Assembly (NCBI RefSeq): GCF_016587435.1 | Contig: NZ_BNJJ01000005.1 | Location: 1 to 64,000, forward strand | Source of the DNA: Dictyobacter formicarum | GTDB taxonomy: Bacteria > Chloroflexota > Ktedonobacteria > Ktedonobacterales > Ktedonobacteraceae | Length of the DNA: 64,000 nucleotides | Direction of reading: 5' to 3' | Shown here: positions 25,741 through 34,203 of the stretch, piece after piece | How positions within the stretch are numbered: position 1 is the first letter of the stretch | Layout of the letters: each line of letters starts with the position of its first letter | The notes under the pieces: generated by a model | What the model saw: only the letters and a program-made list of their open reading frames with translations | Told to the model about the DNA's origin: nothing | Database searches by the model: none | Program-made: the position numbers and the translations under genes

Positions 25741-26655
25741 ATGAAGCATACTTCGCTCCGTTTGTACATGTTCTTATCAATAGCTGCCGCGCTGGCAACA
25801 ATGGCAGTTAAGTTTATAGGGTATTTTCTGACAGGATCAGTGGGCTTATTTTCAGATGCAGCTGAGTCTGTGGTGAACCTGGTTGCCGCTCTGGTTGGCC
25901 TCTGGGCCTTGACGCTGGCCGCGCGCCCTGCTGATGAGGATCACACATATGGGCATACGAAGTCCGAATATTTCTCCAGCGGAGTCGAGGGTGCATTAAT
26001 CCTTGTTGCGGCCCTGGTTATTGCTGTCGAGTCGGTTCCGCGTCTCTTCCATCCTGAGCCCATCGATCAACCCTTCGTTGGTCTGGCCTTCTCAGTCTTC
26101 GGTGCAATCATTAACGGTGCGCTGGCCTGGTTTATGTTGCAGGCGGGCAAAAAGCAGCGCTCAATTACGCTAGAAGCTGATGCCCACCATTTATTTGCAG
26201 ATGTGACGACTACCGTCGGTGTGCTGGTGGGCGTGCTAATGGTGGCAATCACACATTGGTATATCCTTGATCCGATTGTAGCGCTGCTGGTGGTCATAAA
26301 CATTATCTGGACAGGCACAAAGCTGCTGCGTCAGACAGGATTGGGATTACTCGATACTGCACTACCAAGAGAAGATATTAATATAATCAATGGCATTCTA
26401 GAGCCATATCGTCAGCAGGGTATTGATTTTCATGCGATGCGCAGTAGGATAGCCGGACAAAGGCGCTTCGTGTCTTTTCATGTAATTGTGCCGGGTGAAT
26501 GGACGGTGCAAAAAGGGCATACCATCTGTGAGGAAATTGAAATGGCCATTCGTAAAGCTTTGACGGATAGTACCGTGTTCACGCACCTTGAGCCCAAAGA
26601 AGATCCTGTAACATTCCAGGATCTGGAACTGGATCGGAATACGGCTGAGAATTGA
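25741..26655 (+). CDS. Cation diffusion facilitator (CDF) transporter
   Basis: CDF proteins export divalent cations such as Zn2+, Mn2+, Fe2+ or Co2+ against protons. With the ATG at 25741 the protein has 304 residues, the usual size. It has six membrane helices. Helix II carries LFSDAAESVVNL, helix V carries HHLFADVTTTVGVL with the HxxxD metal site, and a cytoplasmic C-terminal domain has HAMRSRIAGQRRFVSFHVIVPG. The helix II site keeps an Asp but has Glu where most members have a second Asp, which may affect metal choice. The frame extends upstream to 25591, but that stretch is non-membrane, low-complexity and lacks a ribosome site. Confidence 0.88.
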   Translation: MKHTSLRLYMFLSIAAALATMAVKFIGYFLTGSVGLFSDAAESVVNLVAALVGLWALTLAARPADEDHTYGHTKSEYFSSGVEGALILVAALVIAVESVPRLFHPEPIDQPFVGLAFSVFGAIINGALAWFMLQAGKKQRSITLEADAHHLFADVTTTVGVLVGVLMVAITHWYILDPIVALLVVINIIWTGTKLLRQTGLGLLDTALPREDINIINGILEPYRQQGIDFHAMRSRIAGQRRFVSFHVIVPGEWTVQKGHTICEEIEMAIRKALTDSTVFTHLEPKEDPVTFQDLELDRNTAEN

Positions 26656-26742
26656 AGCATTGCAGATGCAGTAATAGTCGCTTCTACATGTTAATCATCA
26701 CCAGTTCGTGCAGACATCGAATGTTAATACTCAGGCCAGCTG

Positions 26743-27363
26743 CTAAAGTGTTGCCGTTTCGTGCAGGCGCTTGATGTCTACCCCCAGCCCGGCAATCATC
26801 AGATAGACGCGCGTGGCGGCAGCAGCCACGCGCTGGTTGACCAGTCCCAACACGTCTCGGTAAACTCGTCCCAGGGCATAAGCTGGCACGATCCCCAGGC
26901 CGACTTCGTTAGTCACAACGATCAGGGTCTTGCCCGGCTCCAATTCTGAAATCCCCTGCAATAGAGCATCGATCTCCTGCAGGGCTCCGGCATAGTGCTG
27001 CGCGCTGATAGTATCTCTCTCTAATTGCTCAGCATCGCCTTGTGAGAAGAGCCAGTTGGAGAGCCAGACCGTCAGACAATCCAGAATCACGACATCAGCA
27101 ACAGCTGCCGCCTGTCGCAGCGCATCCGCCAGGTGGAGAGGTTCTTCGATGGTTTGCCAGTGATCGGGGCGTGCAGACTGGTGACGGGCGATACGGTCAC
27201 GCATATCTTCATCCGTCGCCATCGCAGTAGCAATAAAGGCCACGCTACGCCCACTCTGCGTGGCCAGGCGCTCAGCAAAAGTACTTTTACCACTGCGCGC
27301 CCCACCCAGCAGTAGCACCAGGCGCGGAACACTATGCGCATCATTTCTATCGGTCATACTCAT
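26743..27363 (-). CDS. cobU: Adenosylcobinamide kinase / phosphate guanylyltransferase
   Basis: CobU phosphorylates adenosylcobinamide and activates it with GTP, giving adenosylcobinamide-GDP for CobS. The 206-residue protein has the P-loop LLLGGARSGKSTFAERLA, then FIATAMATDEDMRDRIARHQ with the guanylylated-histidine region, DHWQTIEEP, VVILDCLTVWLSNWL and VTNEVGLGIVPAYALGRVYRDVLG. All are family marks at the expected positions. It is the last gene of cobC-cobS-cobU, 11 nt after cobS. Confidence 0.96.
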   Translation of the reverse strand: MSMTDRNDAHSVPRLVLLLGGARSGKSTFAERLATQSGRSVAFIATAMATDEDMRDRIARHQSARPDHWQTIEEPLHLADALRQAAAVADVVILDCLTVWLSNWLFSQGDAEQLERDTISAQHYAGALQEIDALLQGISELEPGKTLIVVTNEVGLGIVPAYALGRVYRDVLGLVNQRVAAAATRVYLMIAGLGVDIKRLHETATL

Positions 27364-27374
27364 CTCTCATCCAT

Positions 27375-28217
27375 TTATAGCCAGAAACGCAGCAGCGTCC
27401 ATAGCAGGAGTAACACAACTTCCATCAGTTCGGCCAGCGTGCCATAGCTATCACCGGTCAAACCACCTAACTGGGCAGTAATCCATTTGCCCACCAGCCA
27501 GGTCAACAGTGTAGCGCACAGGCACAGGACCAGCCCAACCATATAGCCAGCCAGCCCGGCAATCAATAAGGTCAATACTGCGGCACTGATCAGGCGAGTT
27601 CGCGTCACTGTCTGACGAAAGGCCGCTCCCAGCCCCGTCGCGCGAGCCGGTGGAAAAATATACATTGCCAGCACCATAGTCCAGCGGGAGATAGGGATAA
27701 TGGTCAGGAGCGCCCAGAGCAATACTTGCTGATCCAGGCTCGCCAGCAGCGCGAATTTGAGCAGGAGAATACTGCTGCCGCCCAGAATACCAAAACTGCC
27801 AAGCCGGCTATCGCGCATAATCTCTAGCTTATGCTCGCGACTACGCCCACCAAATAAACCATCGCAGGTATCCATTAAACCATCCAGATGCAGGCCGCCG
27901 CTCAGCACAATCAGCAACACAACCAGGAGCGCGGCCAGCACCAGCGAAGAGAGCAGATTACCAAAAATCCAGACCAGCAGTGCTGGCAGGACCGCCAGTA
28001 GCAGGCCAACCAGCGGAAAATAAGCGCTGCCCAGGAACAACCTGGCATCAGCTTTACTATCAGTGCGAAATAGCTGGGTGCTACCCGGAACTGGCAGGAT
28101 CGACAGAAAACGGATCGCGGCCACCAGCTCTTTATATTGCTCCGGTAACCAGTTGTGGTGTACTGGCTCTCCAGGTTCGATCGTTGGAGGTGGTGGAAAT
28201 GGTTGTGTTTCAGGCAT
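27375..28217 (-). CDS. cobS: Adenosylcobinamide-GDP ribazoletransferase (cobalamin synthase)
   Basis: CobS is the membrane enzyme that joins adenosylcobinamide-GDP to alpha-ribazole (phosphate), closing the nucleotide loop. The 280-residue protein has a proline-rich N-terminus, then AAIRFLSILPVPG and several membrane helices. The metal motif is GGLHLDGLMDTCDGLFGG, followed by KLEIMRDSRLGSFG and a late GGLTGDSYGTLAE. GGAGG lies 9 nt before the ATG, inside the end of cobC, which overlaps cobS by 8 nt. Confidence 0.96.
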   Translation of the reverse strand: MPETQPFPPPPTIEPGEPVHHNWLPEQYKELVAAIRFLSILPVPGSTQLFRTDSKADARLFLGSAYFPLVGLLLAVLPALLVWIFGNLLSSLVLAALLVVLLIVLSGGLHLDGLMDTCDGLFGGRSREHKLEIMRDSRLGSFGILGGSSILLLKFALLASLDQQVLLWALLTIIPISRWTMVLAMYIFPPARATGLGAAFRQTVTRTRLISAAVLTLLIAGLAGYMVGLVLCLCATLLTWLVGKWITAQLGGLTGDSYGTLAELMEVVLLLLWTLLRFWL

Positions 28218-28953
28218 CTTGCATCGCCTCCTCGGCAGACTGTTCTTCTTTGTCTATACGAAGTCCCATCTCGTGCTGATTGAGCAAGACCAGTGTTGTG
28301 GTCGTGCCCACATCTTCGCCACCGGCCACAAAATCAATAGCGCTGATCGAGCCATGGTCTAAACGCAGCTGCCATTGGCGCTCAAAAGATAGGCCCAATA
28401 ACGAACAGAGCAGCACGCGCAGCACACCCGCATGGCTCACCAACACCAGATCTCCCGCTGGTAGGTCCAGAGAAACCTGAACCAGCTGCGCAAACGCTCC
28501 CTGTACACGCTGCAGCAACGCGTCAAAGGTCTCACCTCCTGGGGGTGAAAACTGCGATGGATGCGTGAAAAAGCCCAGCTGACTCGGATAACGCTCGGCA
28601 ACCTCCCTATAGGTAAGCCCTTCCCATGCGCCAAAGGAAAGCTCGCGCCAGGCAGCAGAAGTCTGGACCGCCAGCGGAGCCGATAATTGTTGCGCCAGTA
28701 TCGTTGCGGTCTGGGTAGTACGTTGCAGGTCGCTGGCATACAGAGCTACCAGCGGTCGCGAGCGCAACTGGACTCCTACCCAACGTGCCTGTAACTTACC
28801 AATGGGTGACAACGACACATCGCAATGTCCACAGAAGCGCCCCTGACTACTCCAGTCCGTTACCCCATGACGCACCAACCAGAGCCGACGCACATAAGGC
28901 TCCCCACGCTCTCCTTTATGCACTACCGATGTCATCGATGGATTATCTGCCAT
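28210..28953 (-). CDS. cobC: Histidine phosphatase family, probable alpha-ribazole phosphatase
   Basis: CobC removes the 5'-phosphate from alpha-ribazole phosphate or adenosylcobalamin phosphate. The 247-residue protein has the phosphohistidine motif LWLVRHGVTDW near residue 25, LYASDLQRTTQTATIL, WRELSFGAWEGLTYREV and VLVSHAGVLRVLL with the second catalytic His. The fold is shared with phosphoglycerate mutases. The cobS overlap gives the specific call. The ATG at 28953 has AAGAGGA 8 nt upstream. It leads the cobC-cobS-cobU operon, and I see no riboswitch ahead of it. Confidence 0.88.
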   Translation of the reverse strand: MADNPSMTSVVHKGERGEPYVRRLWLVRHGVTDWSSQGRFCGHCDVSLSPIGKLQARWVGVQLRSRPLVALYASDLQRTTQTATILAQQLSAPLAVQTSAAWRELSFGAWEGLTYREVAERYPSQLGFFTHPSQFSPPGGETFDALLQRVQGAFAQLVQVSLDLPAGDLVLVSHAGVLRVLLCSLLGLSFERQWQLRLDHGSISAIDFVAGGEDVGTTTTLVLLNQHEMGLRIDKEEQSAEEAMQDA

Positions 28954-29059
28954 CAAATTTTATCCTCTTTAAATCTATCTTTCTTCATTATATGTCACCC
29001 AAATAGCTAACCCCATATGTAACCTTTAAATATCACTTATCACTCAATACGCAGACAAT

Positions 29060-30280
29060 TTATGCATTTGTCCTGATAATGGGTACTCGAAATAGTATCC
29101 ACCAGCATAGCAGCATCAAAAGGGTCAGGGCAAGGTTATAGGGGAGAAGAGACCAGATACCAAGATACTGGGCCAGAATACCCGCGATACCGGGAAAGAC
29201 GGAAGTACCAAAAATGCTGATACTCACCAGAAAACCAATAGCACTGGTAACAATGCGACCAGGAACGAGATTGGGAGTAAGAGCTACCGTCGTCGGATAG
29301 ATAGGTCCCAGGCAATAGCCAATGATGCAAAAGCCGATAGCTGCGACGCTATCAAAAGGCAGCCACCAGATCGAGATCGCACACAGAGCTACTACAATTA
29401 TACAAATATACAACAAACACACATCGCTTATGCGCAGACGTTGAGCAAGCTGACTCAACGTAAAACGCCCCAATGTCATTCCCAACCAGTAGCCACTGAC
29501 AATCCAGCTAGATAGAGTAATTGGTTGATGTCGTCCCTCAACAAGAAAACTATAAGTCCAGTTGCCAACACTTACCTCAACACCAACATAGAGTAACAAA
29601 AAAAGACATAGAAGCCAGACAATCGGTAATTTCAATGCCGCAATCCAGGTGTTACCAGTCTTTTTGTTTTCTACTTCAACACTGGCTACGCGAGGCGGCT
29701 CTGCACGAAAGGTCAGTGCAACTCCCAGCAAGAACGGGATACTGAGTAGCGTCCATAAGAAAAAGACGCTACTCCAACCCCAGATTGTTGTGAGCAGGAA
29801 AGCTGCCACAAGCGGACCAAATAATGCGCCAGCACCATAGAAAGCATGCAAAGTATTAAGCTGGGAAGAATGGCGCGATTGAGCTACTACATGGGCATTC
29901 AGCCCCATCTCAATCATTGCTACCCCCAGGCCCATAAAAAGCCGTGTCACCAGAACAATGCTAAAAGCAGGTTTGATGCCAAGCGTTAAGGCACCCAATA
30001 GAAATGTAATAGCGCCAATCACCAGGAAGAGGCGCATGCCCAGGCGCTCTAATACGATACTGCTAAACAGGGCAGAAATAAAATAGCCAATAGAAGAGGT
30101 AACAAAAATAAGACCGATGACAGATTTATCTACTCCATAATAACTGCTCATGTCGGGTAGCAATACACCGAAGGCTCCACTATATAAACCAATCAATGCA
30201 AAACCAAAAAAAGATAATATCATTTGTAGATATGATCGTTTCACATTATCCATCCTTGCTATAACATTATGAGACATCAT
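29060..30280 (-). CDS. MFS transporter, fucose permease-like group
   Basis: The protein has 12 predicted membrane helices and about 406 residues from the start used here. The N-half shows GLYSGAFGVLLPDMSSYYGVDKSVIGLIFVTSSIGYFISALF and the loop ERLGMRLFLVIG. The C-half shows SGYWLGMTLGRFTLSQLAQRLRI and GFCIIGYCLGPIYPTTVAL, which resemble FucP/sugar-porter-like MFS proteins. The substrate is unknown. The start is uncertain: ATGs at 30340, 30280, 30277 and 30253 all lack a good ribosome site. It sits downstream of no regulator and is divergent from an LLM oxidoreductase across a long palindrome. Confidence 0.8.
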   Translation of the reverse strand: MMSHNVIARMDNVKRSYLQMILSFFGFALIGLYSGAFGVLLPDMSSYYGVDKSVIGLIFVTSSIGYFISALFSSIVLERLGMRLFLVIGAITFLLGALTLGIKPAFSIVLVTRLFMGLGVAMIEMGLNAHVVAQSRHSSQLNTLHAFYGAGALFGPLVAAFLLTTIWGWSSVFFLWTLLSIPFLLGVALTFRAEPPRVASVEVENKKTGNTWIAALKLPIVWLLCLFLLLYVGVEVSVGNWTYSFLVEGRHQPITLSSWIVSGYWLGMTLGRFTLSQLAQRLRISDVCLLYICIIVVALCAISIWWLPFDSVAAIGFCIIGYCLGPIYPTTVALTPNLVPGRIVTSAIGFLVSISIFGTSVFPGIAGILAQYLGIWSLLPYNLALTLLMLLCWWILFRVPIIRTNA

Positions 30281-30404
30281 GCAAATACGCAATTTAGTAT
30301 ACACTATTCTCTCTGCTCGCTTAACTATTTTAGAAAGCATCTGAAAACCATACGGTTCGCGCCTTCGGCTCCTGACGCTACGCGCTTACAGCGCTCAAAT
30401 GATC

Positions 30405-30463
30405 TTTTATGCGTTGTTGCAGCTATTCGCGCTTTGCGCGAATAGCTGCAACAACGCATAAAA
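30405..30463. repeat. Perfect palindrome, 28-bp arms, between divergent genes
   Basis: Positions 30405-30432 and 30436-30463 are perfectly complementary around a 3-nt loop. The inner half is GC-rich (GCGCGAATAGCTGCAAC side) and the ends are T4/A4. Smaller GC-rich repeats flank it at about 30354-30396 and 30470-30492. It has terminator form but sits in front of, not behind, both neighbouring genes. Confidence 0.85.
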
Positions 30464-30665
30464 ATGGCTCAGTGCGCATGCGCTGGCGCATCGCAGACTA
30501 TAATAGCGACATCCCCATCGGTATAATCTAGCCTGTAACGCATAAACCTGAATCATAGTGAGAAATTATTTCACTCTCATACTTGACATTGGGGCCTTCC
30601 ATAAACGCTAAATAAGAGGAAGGTAATCGTTTTCTATCCGTGTAGTAAGAAAGGACCTATACCTG

Positions 30666-31622
30666 ATGGCGTTAAAATTTGGTGTAATTGTTCCGCAGGG
30701 ATGGCGCATGGATCTAGTAGGCATTACAGATCCTGTTGAAGGTTATGAGACGATGACGCGTGTGGCTCAGGAAGCTGAGAATCTTGGTTTTGATTCGATC
30801 TGGCTTTTTGACCACTTCCACACAGTTCCCCAGCCAACCCAGGAGCCAACGTTTGAATGTTGGACCAGCACAGCGGCGCTATCTCGCGATACCAAACGGG
30901 TGCGCATCGGCCAGATGGTTACCTGTAACAGCTACCGCAATCCTGCGCTGCTCGCCAAAATGGCCAGTACGGTGGATGTGCTCAGCCATGGACGCTTGAA
31001 CTTTGGCATCGGTGCCGGTTGGTACGAACACGAATATAATGCCTATGGCTATGACTTTCCAGATGGACCCACACGCCTGCGCCAGTTGCGTGATGCCTTG
31101 CGCATTATTCGGGCGATGTGGACAGAGGAGGAGGCCGTGGTCGAGGGCAAATATCTGCATGTCAATGGTGCCATCAATCAGCCTAAAGGGGTGCAGAAAC
31201 CACATATTCCCCTGCTGATCGGTGGAGCTGGTGAAAAAGTTACCTTGAAACTGGTGGCACAATATGCTGATGCCTGCAATATCCAGCATCTGGACAACGA
31301 AGGGCTGGCCCGCAAGTTCTCCATCATCAAAGAGCACTGCGACAATGTTGGTCGCGACTATAACTCTATCTGGAGGACAGTGCTATTCAACTGTGCGATT
31401 GCCGAAACCGACCAAGAAGCCCTGGCCAAAAGCGCTCCCTATCAGCGCAACGTTCCGCTGGATCGCATCCGCCAGCAGGCTCTGGTTGGTACTCCGGATG
31501 CAATCTACAAACGTGTCCAGGAAATCGAACAGGCAGGAGCCCAGGAACTGATTATTTTCCTGCAAGACTCGGCCCAGTTGCAGTCCCTGCGCATGTTCGC
31601 CAAAGCCTGTATCGGCAAATAA
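30666..31622 (+). CDS. LLM-class F420/FMN-dependent oxidoreductase
   Basis: The 318-residue TIM-barrel protein is of the bacterial luciferase-like monooxygenase class. Key segments are FGVIVPQGW at strand 1, AQEAENLGFDSIWLFDHFHTVP, TKRVRIGQMVTCNSYRNPALLAKMASTVDVLSHGRLNFGIGAGWYEHEYNAYGYDF and the late IPLLIGGAGEKVTLKLVAQYADACNI. The GIGAGW motif and the HGR turn are family hallmarks. Members close to this type usually use coenzyme F420. The substrate is not known. AAAGGA lies about 10 nt before the ATG. It forms a single-gene unit closed by a strong terminator. Confidence 0.9.
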   Translation: MALKFGVIVPQGWRMDLVGITDPVEGYETMTRVAQEAENLGFDSIWLFDHFHTVPQPTQEPTFECWTSTAALSRDTKRVRIGQMVTCNSYRNPALLAKMASTVDVLSHGRLNFGIGAGWYEHEYNAYGYDFPDGPTRLRQLRDALRIIRAMWTEEEAVVEGKYLHVNGAINQPKGVQKPHIPLLIGGAGEKVTLKLVAQYADACNIQHLDNEGLARKFSIIKEHCDNVGRDYNSIWRTVLFNCAIAETDQEALAKSAPYQRNVPLDRIRQQALVGTPDAIYKRVQEIEQAGAQELIIFLQDSAQLQSLRMFAKACIGK

Positions 31623-31634
31623 CCCACAAATTAG

Positions 31635-31675
31635 AAGTAGCGGCCTCTATGTTATAAACCTGGAGGCCGCTACTT
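31635..31675. terminator. Bidirectional terminator between LLM gene and marR
   Basis: AAGTAGCGGCCTC (31635-31647) pairs perfectly with 31663-31675 around a 15-nt loop, between two converging genes. Confidence 0.75.
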
Positions 31676-31678
31676 GCA

Positions 31679-32137
31679 TTAGCTAGGCTTAGAGATAGGC
31701 TTTTCTGCCAGTGTGCGATCTGACTCACCAATCAGGGCGTTCAGGGCCTCTACCAGGGCAGGCCCTGAAGAGCGCAATTCGGTTCGATGAAGTAGTGATA
31801 ATTTTTTGAGTATATCTTCCCCGGCCGAGGTCAGGGTGATAAGCACACGGCGCTGGTCAGCAGTATCCCGGGTGCGCTCAATCAAACCATGCTCGGCCAT
31901 ACGATCGAGTAGCTCAACCGTACTATGGTGCCGCAGTTGTAGCCGCTCCGCGATATCGCGGATGGTGGGCGAACCGCGCAGTGAGAGTCCTTTGACAGCC
32001 AGCAGCAGTTGGTGCTGCTGTGGCTCTAGACCCGCTGCCCGGGCCGCCTCTTCACTGAAATGGATAAAGCGGCGGATAGCATAGCGAAACTCGCTCAATG
32101 CGGAATAATCATTATCAGATAACTCTTCATCAAACAT
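31679..32137 (-). CDS. MarR-family transcriptional regulator
   Basis: The 152-residue winged-helix protein has the MarR core near residues 40-105: QHQLLLAVKGL, PTIRDIAERLQLRHHSTVELLDRMAEHGLIER and the wing TRDTADQRRVLITLTSAGEDIL. The recognition helix is RHHSTVELLDR. GGAG lies about 9 nt before the ATG. It is the second gene of a ClC transporter-marR operon (18 nt gap), and a palindrome covers the operon promoter, so autoregulation together with the transporter is likely. The inducing ligand is unknown. Confidence 0.9.
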   Translation of the reverse strand: MFDEELSDNDYSALSEFRYAIRRFIHFSEEAARAAGLEPQQHQLLLAVKGLSLRGSPTIRDIAERLQLRHHSTVELLDRMAEHGLIERTRDTADQRRVLITLTSAGEDILKKLSLLHRTELRSSGPALVEALNALIGESDRTLAEKPISKPS

Positions 32138-32155
32138 AACAAACAGACTCCATTC

Positions 32156-34048
32156 TTACTGATGTACTTGCTCGCCAGGCACCGTCTCCTCTTCTACAAC
32201 TTCAGCCGTGCTCGGCTGCCCACGTCTAGGTAAGAGCAGACGAAGATGCAATGGACGCTCGCGTCGGCGTTCCTCTTCCAGATTGTGTGAGCGTGCCTTG
32301 AGGAGCGCGCTAAGCGAGATCATGCCCAGTAATTTTGGTGAAGCTTCACTCTCAACAACTGGTAAACGGGTAAAACCACTGGCCGCCATCCGATTGATCA
32401 CATGACGCAATGGCTCATTAGAATAGGCCACTACAGGTTGTTGCTGGATCAGTTCACCAATCGACCCGGACGAGGCATCCTCTTGCTGGATGAAACGCTG
32501 CAAATCATGGCGCGTTACCACTCCAACCAGCAATTGTTCTGCATTCAAGACGGGATAGAGATGTTGTATGCGCTCGTGTTTCTCTAATTCATCCTGTACT
32601 AATTGCGGCAGCGCTGTCGGTGACAGCGAGTCAGACAGAGCCACTACATCGGTGCGCATCACTTCACGCGCAAAGAGCAATTCCAGGGGATCAATCGCGT
32701 ACTCGCGGCTGAGATGATAACCACGGCGACTAATCTTTTCGGTTAGAATTGAGCGTTTCATCAGCAATACTGTGAATCCATGGGCAATGGTAACCGCGAT
32801 GGCTAAAGGCAACAATGCATTGACATCATGGGTTAATTCCAATGCAAAGATAATACCAGTAAAAGGTGAGCGCATGGTGCCACCCAGAATAGCGGCCATA
32901 CTGATTAACGCCCAGAAGCCGGCCCCTTCATGGGGCAGAAACATCGCTTCGATGCCCCCAAGCGCACAACCCATCATGAGCAAAGGAGCCAGCACACCAC
33001 CTGATGTACCAGAGCCCAGCGAGACACACCAAATAATGGATTTAACGAGCAATACACCCAGTATAATCTGAGCCGAGACGTTGCCCCGTAATAATGTACC
33101 AATTGTATCATAACCGACACCCAGTGCCTGCGGAAAAATCAAACCACCGATACCAATGACTAAACCACCAATCATCGGCCACCACATCCAGTGAATAGGC
33201 AGGCGGTGAAACAGGTCCTCAAAGGCATACACCAGTAACGTCAACAGGGCCGACATACCACCAGCCGCTACACCAGCCACTACACATCCGAGAAAACCTA
33301 TTGAACCAATAAAAGCGCTATGTGCTGGAACAGGAAAAAGTGGTCCACCACCAAGCATATAGTGGCGCAGGATAGCGGCGCTGGCGCTAGCCAGTGCCAC
33401 TGGCACCAGGCTACGGGGCTTCCATTCAAACAAGAGCAACTCTACGGCCAGCAAGATAGCGGCAATCGGCGAAGCAAACGTTGCCGACATACCAGCAGCC
33501 GCGCCCGCAACCAGCAACGTCTTACGCTCAACACTGGTCAGGTGAAAAAATTGCGCGACCATCGAGCCAAACGCCCCACCGGTCATAATAATGGGACCTT
33601 CAGCACCAAATGGACCGCCAGACCCAATTGAGATCGCCGAGGAGATTGGCTTTAATATCGCCACCTTGGGCTCTACTTTACTCCCATTAATCAAAATCGC
33701 CTCAATAGCTTCGGGAATACCATGTCCTCGGATACGCTCAGACCCATAACGAGCCATTAAACCGATGATTAAACCTCCCAGAATTGGCACCAGCACTTCA
33801 AAAATGCCAAGTTTATTTCCCACCGGTGAGACCAGGTTCGTGGCCCAGCGCTGATAAAAGAAAAGATTGGTAAAAAGACCAATAAGTTTCAATAAAATGA
33901 CAGCAATGAATGTACTACAGATACCAATACCAATAGCCAGTACAGCAATAAAAAGCATGCGCGGGGTGGTCGTAAAATCTCCCGGTTGCCTCAAAACTTT
34001 ATAATCTTCTAATAAATCTGCCTGATGCCCAGAACTAGTTGATGCCAT
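32156..34048 (-). CDS. ClC-family chloride transporter/channel with CBS pair
   Basis: The 630-residue protein has the ClC membrane core (about 30-430) and a C-terminal CBS pair (about 450-600: REVMRTDVVALSDSL, LLGMISLSALLKA). Pore motifs are GHGIPEAIEAIL, GSGGPFGAEGP with the outer gating glutamate, and SPFTGIIFALELTHD near the second half. In the segment equivalent to the inner face of helix H (SPIAAILLAVELLLFEW) the position of the inner proton glutamate appears to be Leu. The start at 34048 has GGAAAGG 8 nt upstream, and a TTG ten codons earlier has none. Fluoride or other anions are possible substrates. Confidence 0.88.
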   Translation of the reverse strand: MASTSSGHQADLLEDYKVLRQPGDFTTTPRMLFIAVLAIGIGICSTFIAVILLKLIGLFTNLFFYQRWATNLVSPVGNKLGIFEVLVPILGGLIIGLMARYGSERIRGHGIPEAIEAILINGSKVEPKVAILKPISSAISIGSGGPFGAEGPIIMTGGAFGSMVAQFFHLTSVERKTLLVAGAAAGMSATFASPIAAILLAVELLLFEWKPRSLVPVALASASAAILRHYMLGGGPLFPVPAHSAFIGSIGFLGCVVAGVAAGGMSALLTLLVYAFEDLFHRLPIHWMWWPMIGGLVIGIGGLIFPQALGVGYDTIGTLLRGNVSAQIILGVLLVKSIIWCVSLGSGTSGGVLAPLLMMGCALGGIEAMFLPHEGAGFWALISMAAILGGTMRSPFTGIIFALELTHDVNALLPLAIAVTIAHGFTVLLMKRSILTEKISRRGYHLSREYAIDPLELLFAREVMRTDVVALSDSLSPTALPQLVQDELEKHERIQHLYPVLNAEQLLVGVVTRHDLQRFIQQEDASSGSIGELIQQQPVVAYSNEPLRHVINRMAASGFTRLPVVESEASPKLLGMISLSALLKARSHNLEEERRRERPLHLRLLLPRRGQPSTAEVVEEETVPGEQVHQ

Positions 34049-34100
34049 AGACAAAGCCTTTCCATTGTTGATTCCCAAGTATGCTAGTTATTTCTCGCAT

Positions 34101-34130
34101 CAATTATATCGCATTACGATATAATTGCAA
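34101..34130 (-). promoter_or_regulatory. clc-marR promoter with overlapping MarR-type operator
   Basis: CAATTATATCG (34101-34111) and its complement (34117-34127) form a perfect palindrome with 11-bp arms and a 5-bp spacer. On the minus strand TTGCAA (34125-34130) and TATAAT (34103-34108) are 16 bp apart, so the palindrome covers the -10 and the spacer. This is the expected layout for repression by the MarR protein encoded in the same operon. Confidence 0.65.
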
Positions 34131-34132
34131 GT

Positions 34133-34176
34133 CAAAAAAAAGCCAGCTGCTAAATACAAAGCATTTGCGGCTGGCT
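34133..34176 (-). terminator. Terminator of MFS gene
   Basis: AGCCAGC (34141-34147) pairs with GCTGGCT (34170-34176), with further AAAT/ATTT pairing inside. A run of eight T residues follows on the minus strand. Confidence 0.75.
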
Positions 34177-34203
34177 CTGTTCTATAAAGAACAACGGGTG
34201 GTA

